The translations under genes were made by a program, and so were the position numbers. Positions 18,834 to 26,107 of a stretch of DNA of 64,000 nucleotides are shown here, one piece after another. Location of the stretch: positions 443,990-507,989 of the forward strand of contig PEKW01000002.1 in assembly GCA_002796995.1 (NCBI GenBank), written 5' to 3'. The notes beneath the pieces are model-generated. The model was given only the letters and a program-made list of their open reading frames with translations, had not been told where the DNA came from and ran no database searches. The number at the start of each line of letters is the position of its first letter. Position 1 is the first letter of the stretch. Origin of the DNA: Rhizobium sp. Its GTDB lineage: Bacteria; Pseudomonadota; Alphaproteobacteria; Rhizobiales; Rhizobiaceae.

Positions 18834-18882
18834 TCTGCTGCGCATGCCCGGTGAGCGTTTGCGCCCATGGCGCGTCCCGTTT

Positions 18883-18907
18883 CGGGATGGCGGAATTAAC
18901 CATCCCG
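18883..18907 (+). repeat. Inverted repeat after fliP
   Basis: CGGGATGG and CCATCCCG form a perfect 8-bp stem with a 9-base loop; the loop and right arm contain TTAACCAT, which matches a CtrA half site. There is no T run, so terminator function is uncertain. Apart from this and the flagellin leader, the gap 18834-19169 shows no gene. Confidence 0.4.
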
Positions 18908-19019
18908 CGCGGTCCCGTCGCCGAAAATTCAGATAAAACCCATATATTTCAATAGATTGAAAATAGTTCGCATTTTTTTCACGGAAATGCGGCTGAAAAC
19001 GATTTTTTAACCAGTTGGC

Positions 19020-19169
19020 TTCAGCCGACGTTAAAGTCCGTGCTGTCTTCTAGGGGTCAGAGGCGGATTAATTCACAGACCAATTAATTGACATGACGTC
19101 GACCCCCTCTGCCGGATCTAGAACCCGGCATGTCCCTCTCTCGTATTTTGTTTCCAAGGGGACACACCA
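19020..19169 (+). promoter_or_regulatory. Promoter and structured leader of flagellin 1
   Basis: In order: TTCA-N7-TTAA at 19020-19034 (CtrA-like, one mismatch), an ACATGACG box at 19091-19098, hairpin I (TGCCGG 19110-19115 with CCGGCA 19125-19130), and hairpin II (TGTCCC 19131-19136 with GGGACA 19159-19164, extended by one U-G pair). Hairpin II covers most of the Shine-Dalgarno AAGGGG (19156-19161). The same order of elements occurs before all five flagellin genes. Confidence 0.6.
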
Positions 19170-20132
19170 ATGACTAGCATCATGACCAACAACGCTGCTA
19201 TCGCAGCGCTCGACACGCTCCGTTCGATCAACAAGGGCCTGAACGAGACCCAGAACCGTATTTCTTCCGGTTACCGCGTCGAGTCGGCTTCCGACAACGC
19301 TGCTTACTGGTCGATCGCCACCACCATGCGTTCGGACAACAAGGCTCTCTCGGCTGTCTCCGACGCCCTCGGCCTCGGCGCTGCCAAGACCGACACCGCC
19401 TACACCGGCATGGAAGCCGCGATCGAAGTCGTCACCGAGATCAAGGCCAAGCTGGTTGCCGCTCGCGAACCGGGCGTTGACAAGGACAAGATCAACAAGG
19501 AACTGACCGAACTCAAGTCGCAGCTGTCCTCGATCTCCGAGTCGGCTTCGTTCTCGGGCGAGAACTGGCTCTACAACGAATCGACGACCGCTGTCGGCAC
19601 CAAGGAAATGGTCGGCTCGTTCGTTCGTGGCGCTGACGGTTCCGTTTCGCTGCAGACGCTGTCCTTCAACGCTGCCGATTCCGTCCTCATCGACACCAAC
19701 ACCGCAACCCGCGGCCTGCTGACGAAGGACTACTCGGTTGCCGTCGACGACGGTACCGCTTCCGGCACGACGCTGACCTACTTCCTGGTCGACGCCGGCG
19801 GCACCGGTACGTCCGGTTCGGTCGTCGAACTGTCCTCGGCCACCACCGACGACCAGATCGAAGGCATGATCTCGGCTGTTGACGCCATGCTGTCGGACAT
19901 GACCGACGTTGCTGCAACGCTCGGCGCCACCAACAGCCGCCTGGAAATGCAGGACGAGTTCGTTGCCGACCTCATGGACGTGATCGACACCGGCGTAGGC
20001 CGTCTGGTCGACGCCGACATGAACGAGGAATCGACCCGCCTCAAGGCTCTGCAGACGCAGCAGCAGCTCGGCATCCAGGCGCTGTCGATCGCCAACTCCA
20101 ACTCGGAAAACATCCTGTCGCTGTTCCGTTAA
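19170..20132 (+). CDS. flaA: Flagellin 1 of 5
   Basis: This is a 320-aa filament subunit with conserved D0/D1 ends (MTSIMTNNAAIAALDTLRSI at the start; STRLKALQTQQQLGIQALSI near the end) and a short variable centre (about residues 140-230). As the first of the array it probably corresponds to flaA, the principal subunit in S. meliloti, but this is by position only. Its DNA is nearly identical over long stretches to flagellins 3 and 4, including synonymous sites. FlaF and FlbT encoded at 35599-36392 are the family's flagellin regulators. Confidence 0.95.
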   Translation: MTSIMTNNAAIAALDTLRSINKGLNETQNRISSGYRVESASDNAAYWSIATTMRSDNKALSAVSDALGLGAAKTDTAYTGMEAAIEVVTEIKAKLVAAREPGVDKDKINKELTELKSQLSSISESASFSGENWLYNESTTAVGTKEMVGSFVRGADGSVSLQTLSFNAADSVLIDTNTATRGLLTKDYSVAVDDGTASGTTLTYFLVDAGGTGTSGSVVELSSATTDDQIEGMISAVDAMLSDMTDVAATLGATNSRLEMQDEFVADLMDVIDTGVGRLVDADMNEESTRLKALQTQQQLGIQALSIANSNSENILSLFR

Positions 20133-20177
20133 TCGGACCAACGGCACCGGCCCTCTCGGGTCGGACGGGATACGGAT

Positions 20178-20210
20178 GGGCCGCGCCAGCCATGGCGCGG
20201 CCCTTCTTTC
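20178..20210 (+). terminator. Terminator after flagellin 1
   Basis: A perfect 10-bp stem, GGGCCGCGCC with GGCGCGGCCC, has the loop AGCCAT and is followed by TTCTTTC. Each of the first four flagellin genes has its own terminator, so they are separate transcription units. Confidence 0.85.
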
Positions 20211-20261
20211 GTTAACGGCTGGATACCTTTGTTAACGGACTGATAAAAATTATGCGCTGCA

Positions 20262-20415
20262 TTTAGGTTTTGTTAACTCTGATGGGGTCAAGTGCAGTCA
20301 TTAACGGTGGATTAATTTCTGACTCAGACACGAATTAATTGGCATGAAGTCGCCCCACCGCGGCCGGAAGCATTGACCGGCATGTCCCTCCATCCTGGAA
20401 CCTAAGGGGCATTCA
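20262..20415 (+). promoter_or_regulatory. Promoter and structured leader of flagellin 2
   Basis: TTTA-N7-TTAA is at 20262-20276 and a perfect TTAA-N7-TTAA at 20301-20315. A GCATGAAG box is at 20342-20349. Hairpin I pairs GCCGG 20363-20367 with CCGGC 20377-20381. Hairpin II pairs TGTCCCT 20383-20389 with AGGGGCA 20405-20411 (one U-G), covering the Shine-Dalgarno. Confidence 0.6.
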
Positions 20416-21378
20416 ATGACCAGCTTGATGACCAACACCGCAGCTATCGCGGCACTCGACACGCTTCGCTCGATCACCTCCTCCATGAACGAGACGCAAA
20501 AGCGCGTTTCCTCCGGCTACAAGGTCGAGACCGCTTCCGACAACGCCGCCTACTGGTCGATCGCGACCACGATGCGCTCCGACAACATGGCGCTCGCCGC
20601 CGTGGAAGACGCATTGGGCTTCGGCGCGGCCAAGACCGACACGGCCTATACCGGTCTCGAGGCGGCCGTCGAGGTGGTCACCGAGATCAAGGCCAAGCTC
20701 GTGGCGGCGCGCGAGCCGGGCGTCGACAAGGAAAAGATCAACAAGGAACTGACCGAACTCAAGGCGCAGTTGTCCTCCATCTCCGAATCCGCATCCTTCT
20801 CCGGCGAGAACTGGCTCTACAATGCGACGGCCGGCGCCGTCGGCACCAAGGAAATGTCCGGCTCCTTCGTCCGCTCCGCCAATGGCACGGTCTCCGTGGA
20901 AACCCTGACCTTCGACACCGCCGATTCGGTCCTGATCGATACCACCGATGCAACCCGCGGCCTTCTGACCAAGGACTATTCCGTCGCCGTCGACGACGGC
21001 ACGGCTTCCGGCACGACGATGACCTATTACCTCATCGCTGCCGGCGGCACCGGCACCTCCGGTTCCGTCGTGGAACTCTCGAGCGCAACCACCGATGACG
21101 AGGTCGAAGGCATGATCAGCGCAGTCGAAGCCATGCTCATGGACATTACCGATGCCGCCGCCACCCTGGGCGCGATCAACATGCGCGTCGAGATGCAGGC
21201 CGACTTCGTCGCCGACCTGATGGACGTGATCGATACTGGCGTCGGCCGCCTGGTCGATGCCGACATGAACGAGGAATCGACCCGGCTCAAGGCACTGCAG
21301 ACGCAGCAGCAGCTCGGTATCCAGGCACTGTCGATCGCCAACACCAACTCCGAAAACGTGCTCTCGCTGTTCAAGTAA
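20416..21378 (+). CDS. Flagellin 2 of 5
   Basis: This 320-aa flagellin has the same layout as flagellin 1 but is clearly more diverged (SITSSMNETQKRVSSGYKVE; ITDAAATLGAINMRVEMQAD). Its codon choice also differs: GCC/TCC prevail where flagellins 1, 3 and 4 use GCT/TCG. It therefore seems not to have taken part in the recent sequence exchange between its neighbours. It is probably a minor filament subunit. Confidence 0.94.
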   Translation: MTSLMTNTAAIAALDTLRSITSSMNETQKRVSSGYKVETASDNAAYWSIATTMRSDNMALAAVEDALGFGAAKTDTAYTGLEAAVEVVTEIKAKLVAAREPGVDKEKINKELTELKAQLSSISESASFSGENWLYNATAGAVGTKEMSGSFVRSANGTVSVETLTFDTADSVLIDTTDATRGLLTKDYSVAVDDGTASGTTMTYYLIAAGGTGTSGSVVELSSATTDDEVEGMISAVEAMLMDITDAAATLGAINMRVEMQADFVADLMDVIDTGVGRLVDADMNEESTRLKALQTQQQLGIQALSIANTNSENVLSLFK

Positions 21379-21415
21379 AGCCCGGCAAACCAGGGCTTTC
21401 TTCACCCGCAGACAG

Positions 21416-21457
21416 ATCGGGCCGTGCACCGCGAGGTGCCCGGCCCGATGCCTTTTT
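21416..21457 (+). terminator. Terminator after flagellin 2
   Basis: A long, slightly imperfect stem (ATCGGGCCGTGCACC with GGTGCCCGGCCCGAT) with a GCGA loop is followed by GCCTTTTT. Confidence 0.85.
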
Positions 21458-21495
21458 GGGCAGTTGAACAGATATTTTCAAATTCCGTCGAACGC

Positions 21496-21653
21496 TTCAG
21501 AACCTATTAACCTTAATCGGGTTCAATAGGATCATTAAAACGACGGATTAACCAACTGTAAACAAAGGTTAATTGCATGACGCAGGCTGTCGTTGCCGGT
21601 AGTTAGACCCGGAATGTCCCTTTCCCATATCCTGTTCACAAGGGGCAGTATCT
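21496..21653 (+). promoter_or_regulatory. Promoter and structured leader of flagellin 3
   Basis: TTCA-N7-TTAA is at 21496-21510 within TTAACCTTAAT (shared with flagellin 4). A GCATGACG box is at 21575-21582. Hairpin I is short (CCGG 21596-21599 with CCGG 21609-21612). Hairpin II is the longest of the set: TGTCCCTT 21615-21622 with AAGGGGCA 21640-21647, one U-G pair. Confidence 0.6.
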
Positions 21654-22616
21654 ATGACGAGTATCATGACGAACACCGCTGCAATTGCAGCACTTGACAC
21701 CCTGCGTTCGATCAACGCCGGCCTCAACGAAACCCAGAACCGCGTCTCCTCCGGCTACCGCGTCGAATCGGCTTCGGACAACGCTGCTTACTGGTCGATC
21801 GCCACCACCATGCGTTCGGACAACAAGGCTCTCTCGGCTGTCGAAGACGCCCTCGGCCTCGGCGCTGCCAAGACCGATACCGCCTACACCGGCATGGAAG
21901 CTGCCATTGAAGTCGTCACCGAAATCAAGGCCAAGCTGGTCGCCGCTCGCGAACCGGGCGTTGACAAGGAAAAGATCAACAAGGAACTGACCGAACTCAA
22001 GTCGCAGCTCCAGTCGATCTCCGAATCGGCTTCGTTCTCGGGCGAAAATTGGCTCTACAACGAATCGACGACCGCTGTCGGCACCAAGGAAATGGTCGGC
22101 TCGTTCGTTCGCGCCGCTGACGGCACGGTCTCGGTCGAACTGCTCTCCTTCGACGCTGCCACCTCGGTCCTCATCGACACCAACACCGCGACCCGCGGCC
22201 TGCTGACGAAGGACTACTCGGTTGCCGTCGACGACGGTACCGCTTCCGGCACCACGATGACCTACTTCCTGGTCGACGCCGGCGGCACCGGCACGTCCGG
22301 TTCGGTCGTCGAACTGTCCTCGGCCACCACCGACGACCAGATCGAAGGCATGATCTCGGCTGTTGACGCCATGCTGACCGACATGACCGACGCTGCTGCA
22401 ACGCTTGGCGCCACCAACAGCCGCCTGGAAATGCAGACCGACTTCGTCGCCGACCTTCGTGACGTGATCGACACCGGCGTGGGCCGTCTGGTCGACGCCG
22501 ACATGAACGAGGAATCGACCCGCCTCAAGGCTCTGCAGACGCAGCAGCAGCTCGGCATCCAGTCTCTGTCGATCGCCAACTCCAACTCGGAAAACATCCT
22601 CTCGCTCTTCCGTTAA
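21654..22616 (+). CDS. Flagellin 3 of 5
   Basis: This 320-aa flagellin is nearly identical to flagellins 1 and 4 in the conserved ends and much of the centre (VGTKEMVGSFVRAADGTVSV). It is 963 bp like the other 320-aa copies. The nucleotide identity includes silent positions, which suggests recent duplication or gene conversion. It has its own promoter, leader and terminator. Confidence 0.95.
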   Translation: MTSIMTNTAAIAALDTLRSINAGLNETQNRVSSGYRVESASDNAAYWSIATTMRSDNKALSAVEDALGLGAAKTDTAYTGMEAAIEVVTEIKAKLVAAREPGVDKEKINKELTELKSQLQSISESASFSGENWLYNESTTAVGTKEMVGSFVRAADGTVSVELLSFDAATSVLIDTNTATRGLLTKDYSVAVDDGTASGTTMTYFLVDAGGTGTSGSVVELSSATTDDQIEGMISAVDAMLTDMTDAAATLGATNSRLEMQTDFVADLRDVIDTGVGRLVDADMNEESTRLKALQTQQQLGIQSLSIANSNSENILSLFR

Positions 22617-22665
22617 GCGTGAGATCAGGAGCGGGTTCAGGCCTTCTCCTCCAGTTGCAAACCCG

Positions 22666-22703
22666 GCGCCGCGGTCTTCCAGACCGCGGCGCTTTCCGTT
22701 TCC
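22666..22703 (+). terminator. Terminator after flagellin 3
   Basis: A perfect 12-bp stem, GCGCCGCGGTCT with AGACCGCGGCGC, has a 3-base loop TCC and is followed by TTTCCGTTTCCC. Confidence 0.85.
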
Positions 22704-22732
22704 CTCGCCTAATTAATGAGTTTTCTCCGCCG

Positions 22733-22893
22733 TTTAGCATTCATTAACCTTAATAGTGTTTTCTGTGACCATTGAAACGGTTGCCCGACCGAAGACTTGA
22801 TGGACACGGGCTTGCATGACGCTGAATTCCGTTGCCGGTCGCGAACCCGGCATGCCTCCTAGTGATTTTCCTGCCAAAAAGGGGCTATATTAA
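22733..22893 (+). promoter_or_regulatory. Promoter and structured leader of flagellin 4
   Basis: TTTA-N7-TTAA is at 22733-22747 within TTAACCTTAAT. A GCATGACG box is at 22814-22821. Hairpin I pairs TGCCGG 22833-22838 with CCGGCA 22847-22852. Hairpin II is the shortest: GCCTC 22854-22858 with GGGGC 22881-22885. Here the third pair position of the other leaders (U-A or U-G) is C-G (22855 with 22884), so pairing is kept while the sequence changes. Confidence 0.55.
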
Positions 22894-23856
22894 ATGACAA
22901 GCTTGATGACGAACACCGCTGCAATTGCAGCTCTGGACACCCTGCGCTCCATCAACTCGAGCCTGAACGAAACCCAGAACCGCGTGTCCTCCGGCTACCG
23001 CGTCGAAACCGCTTCGGACAACGCTGCTTACTGGTCGATCGCCACCACCATGCGTTCGGACAACAAGGCTCTTTCGGCTGTCGAAGACGCCCTCGGCCTC
23101 GGCGCTGCCAAGACCGACACCGCCTACACCGGCATGGAAGCCGCCATCGAAGTTGTCACCGAAATCAAGGCCAAGCTGGTCGCCGCTCGCGAACCGGGCG
23201 TTGACAAGGAAAAGATCAACAAGGAACTGACCGAACTCAAGTCGCAGCTCTCCTCGATCGCCGAATCGGCTTCGTTCTCGGGCGAAAACTGGCTGTTCAA
23301 CGAATCCTCGACCGCTGTCGGCACCAAGGAAATGGTCGGCTCGTTCGTTCGCGCCGCTGACGGCACGGTTTCGGTCGAACTGCTCTCCTTCGACGCAGCC
23401 ACCTCGGTCCTCATCGACACCAACACCGCAACCCGCGGCCTGCTGACGAAGGACTACTCGGTTGCCGTCGATGACGGTACCGGCACGGCCACGACCGCGA
23501 CCTACTTCCTGATCGACGCCGGCGGCACCGGCACGTCCGGTTCGGTCGTCGAGCTGTCCTCGGCCACCACCGACGACGAAGTCGAAGGCATGATCTCGGC
23601 CGTCGACGCCATGCTGGCCGACATGACCGACGCTGCTGCAACCCTCGGCGCCACCAACAGCCGCCTGGAAATGCAGACCGACTTCGTTGCCGACCTTCGT
23701 GACGTGATCGACACCGGCGTGGGCCGTCTGGTCGACGCCGACATGAACGAGGAATCGACCCGCCTCAAGGCTCTGCAGACGCAGCAGCAGCTCGGCATCC
23801 AGGCCCTGTCGATCGCCAACTCCAACTCGGAAAACATCCTGTCGCTGTTCAAGTAA
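22894..23856 (+). CDS. Flagellin 4 of 5
   Basis: This 320-aa flagellin is almost identical to flagellin 3 in most blocks. Differences cluster in the variable centre (DDGTGTATTATYFLIDAGGT) and at a few D1 residues (SSIAESASF, NWLFNESS). It uses the same GCT/TCG-rich codons as flagellins 1 and 3. Confidence 0.95.
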   Translation: MTSLMTNTAAIAALDTLRSINSSLNETQNRVSSGYRVETASDNAAYWSIATTMRSDNKALSAVEDALGLGAAKTDTAYTGMEAAIEVVTEIKAKLVAAREPGVDKEKINKELTELKSQLSSIAESASFSGENWLFNESSTAVGTKEMVGSFVRAADGTVSVELLSFDAATSVLIDTNTATRGLLTKDYSVAVDDGTGTATTATYFLIDAGGTGTSGSVVELSSATTDDEVEGMISAVDAMLADMTDAAATLGATNSRLEMQTDFVADLRDVIDTGVGRLVDADMNEESTRLKALQTQQQLGIQALSIANSNSENILSLFK

Positions 23857-23904
23857 GCTCCGGACGGGCCGGCAAGCCGGCCCCCCGACCTCAGCGCATC
23901 CACG

Positions 23905-23941
23905 AAGCCGCGGTCTCACGACCGCGGCTTTCTTCGTTTTT
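23905..23941 (+). terminator. Terminator after flagellin 4
   Basis: A perfect 11-bp stem, AAGCCGCGGTC with GACCGCGGCTT, has the loop TCAC and is followed by TCTTCGTTTTT. Confidence 0.9.
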
Positions 23942-24022
23942 GCCCCCGCCGGGCAGGCAGTGCGAAATCTAGCCCTTCGATCTTGATGATTTGTTCATAC
24001 AGCTTAACAAATCCTTATTGCG

Positions 24023-24177
24023 TTAACCTTTTGTTAACTCTAATATCATTAAGAACTCGTTAAGAGCGTCGGGTCGGTCACCAGGGCAAACAGTGTGATC
24101 GATGTGCATGAAGCAGTCCGTCGTCGCCGGTAGATTTTGACAATCCGGCATGTCCCGTACTCAATTTGGGGCACCAG
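24023..24177 (+). promoter_or_regulatory. Promoter and structured leader of flagellin 5
   Basis: Two perfect TTAA-N7-TTAA sites are at 24023-24037 and 24049-24063. A GCATGAAG box is at 24106-24113. Hairpin I pairs GCCGG 24126-24130 with CCGGC 24145-24149. Hairpin II pairs TGTCCC 24151-24156 with GGGGCA 24168-24173 (one U-G) and covers the Shine-Dalgarno GGGG. Confidence 0.62.
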
Positions 24178-25140
24178 ATGACCAGCATCATGACCAACAC
24201 CGCCGCAATGGCGGCTCTGCAAACCCTCCGCAGCATCGATTCCAACATGCAGGAAACGCAGGCGCGGGTATCCTCGGGTTACCGTGTCGCCACGGCTGCC
24301 GACAACGCTGCCTACTGGTCGATCGCGACCACCATGCGTTCCGACAATTCCGCTCTCTCCACCGTGCAGGACGCCCTCGGCCTTGGCGCCGCAAAGACCG
24401 ACACCGCCTATACCGGTCTCGAGTCCGCCGTCGAAGTGGTGACCGAGATCAAGTCCAAGCTGGTCGCGGCGCGCGAACCCGGCGTCGACAAGAGCAAGAT
24501 CAACAAGGAGCTCTCCGAGCTCAAGAACCAGCTCGCCGCCATCGCCGAATCGGCATCCTTCTCGGGCGAGAACTGGCTGTTCAACGAATCCACCGCCGCT
24601 CCCGGCACGAAGGAAATCGTCGCCTCGTTCAACCGCGCATCCGACGGCGCGGTCTCGGTCACGACGCTCGCCTTCGACACTTCCGAATCGGTTCTGATCG
24701 ACACCAAGGACGCTAACAACGGCGTTCTGACCAAGGGCTTCCAGGTTACCCAGCCTTCCGGCTCGACGACCACGATCGCCACCTACTTCCTGATCGACGC
24801 TAACGCCACGACGGGCGCCACCGGCTCGGAGGTCAAGCTGACCACCTCGATGAGCGACGACGAACTGGACGGCATGATCAGCGCGGTCGACGCCATGCTG
24901 CAGCGCCTGACCGACTCGGCATCCACGCTTGGCGCCATCACCAGCCGCATCGAGATGCAGGACGAATTCGTCTCGACGCTGATGGACGTGATCGACAAGG
25001 GCGTCGGTCGTCTGGTCGATGCCGACATGAACGAGGAATCGACCCGCCTCAAGGCGCTCCAGACCCAGCAGCAGCTCGGTATCCAGGCGCTGTCGATCGC
25101 CAATACCAATGCGGAAAACATCCTGACGCTGTTCAAGTAA
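24178..25140 (+). CDS. Flagellin 5 of 5, the most diverged copy
   Basis: This 320-aa flagellin has the same ends (MTSIMTNTAAMAALQTLRSI; STRLKALQTQQQLGIQALSI) but a distinct centre (KGFQVTQPSGSTTTIATYFL, NATTGATGSEVKLTTSMSDD). I chose ATG 24178 because it follows GGGG by 6 bases and gives the length of the other copies; the frame also opens with TTG 24166. Its codon use is of the GCC type, like flagellin 2. It completes a five-gene array; S. meliloti has four at this place. Confidence 0.94.
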   Translation: MTSIMTNTAAMAALQTLRSIDSNMQETQARVSSGYRVATAADNAAYWSIATTMRSDNSALSTVQDALGLGAAKTDTAYTGLESAVEVVTEIKSKLVAAREPGVDKSKINKELSELKNQLAAIAESASFSGENWLFNESTAAPGTKEIVASFNRASDGAVSVTTLAFDTSESVLIDTKDANNGVLTKGFQVTQPSGSTTTIATYFLIDANATTGATGSEVKLTTSMSDDELDGMISAVDAMLQRLTDSASTLGAITSRIEMQDEFVSTLMDVIDKGVGRLVDADMNEESTRLKALQTQQQLGIQALSIANTNAENILTLFK

Positions 25141-25212
25141 ACCGCTGCAACGGACCGGAGTTGACCTATTCCGTTTCTACCGTGCCGCCGGTCATCGGCA
25201 TAAGGTGGAACC

Positions 25213-25246
25213 GTTGGACCGCGCAACTGCCCTGGCGCGGTCCAAC
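25213..25246 (+). terminator. Inverted repeat after flagellin 5
   Basis: GTTGGACCGCGC and GCGCGGTCCAAC form a perfect 12-bp stem with a 10-base loop. Only ACCTTCATCC follows, so it is a poor intrinsic terminator by the U-tract rule, though the position fits. The remaining gap to 25456 holds CAAGTTTGGGCTTCTAG at 25262-25278 and no gene that I can see. Confidence 0.5.
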
Positions 25247-25456
25247 ACCTTCATCCTCGCACAAGTTTGGGCTTCTAGTCTCGGATGAGGCAAATGGCAC
25301 TTTCGCCAGGCGCAACGTGGTTCAACCTCGAAGACTGACGCCGGCACTGGATGGCATGATGACTATGCGCGTTCCGAATGTATTTATGAATTTCAGGATA
25401 TTCTCATATCGCCGCGACCGCATGCCGGCAGTTCTCGTCACGGGAGACCTTGGTCG

Positions 25457-26107
25457 ATGAGCATGCCGCTTGCCCACTATCTCAAGGATTTTTCCGCGCC
25501 TGCGAGCGCGCCTTCGGGCACGATCGGCGGGGACTTCTCCGCCTTGGATGACGTCTCCTTCGACAGCGATTTCGGCAGCGCGCCGGAGCCCGAGCCGGTC
25601 GACATCGAAGCCGAGCGCCGCGCCGCCTATGCCGAGGGGCATGAAACGGCGTCGGCCGAGCTTGGCGAAAAGCATGCCGCCGAACTCGCCGCCCTCAAGG
25701 CTTCCCATGACGAGGCGATGGCTGCGCTCGAGGCGAAGCTGATGGGCGAGAGCGCCAGGCGCCTCGCCGAATCCCTCGACCGGGTGGCAGCAGAGATTGC
25801 TATTGTCGTCAGCGAGCGCGCCGCCGATGCGCTGGCGCCGTTCCTGTCCGAAGAGGTCGCGGCAAAGGCCGTCGGCGACCTTGCCGACTTGTTGAACACT
25901 GCGATCGCCGAGGGCGAAGCGGGTACGATCACCCTGAAGGGGCCGCGCGCGCTGTTCGATCTGCTGCTCGCCCGCATGCCCGAGGCCGCCGGCGCCTTGC
26001 GCCATGTCGAAGCTGAGGATCTCGATCTCTCGGCCGAACTGGACGGCACCGTGCTCGTGACCCGCATCTCGGCCTTTGCGGCTAGCCTGAAGAAAGTGCT
26101 GGGATGA
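25457..26107 (+). CDS. FliH-like export regulator (candidate)
   Basis: This 216-aa protein has an acidic N-terminus with FDSDFGS, a long Ala/Glu-rich coiled coil (about residues 50-125) and a C-terminal alpha/beta region ending LSAELDGTVLVTRISAFAAS then LKKVLG. That layout, with a flexible N-terminus, helical stalk and a C-terminal domain in the pattern IxLxGPxxL...L...GxxVxT...A.L..L, is what FliH/YscL proteins show. FliH binds FliI and docks it on FliN. No other fliH is visible in this nearly complete flagellar locus. The assignment is an inference; the stop overlaps the motB ATG. Confidence 0.7.
   Translation: MSMPLAHYLKDFSAPASAPSGTIGGDFSALDDVSFDSDFGSAPEPEPVDIEAERRAAYAEGHETASAELGEKHAAELAALKASHDEAMAALEAKLMGESARRLAESLDRVAAEIAIVVSERAADALAPFLSEEVAAKAVGDLADLLNTAIAEGEAGTITLKGPRALFDLLLARMPEAAGALRHVEAEDLDLSAELDGTVLVTRISAFAASLKKVLG

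Noticed and set aside
19170..25140. Regular repeats of about 1.25 kb considered as a CRISPR-like or transposon array
   Set aside because: The units are complete flagellin genes with their own leaders and terminators; there are no short direct repeats with spacers and no transposase.
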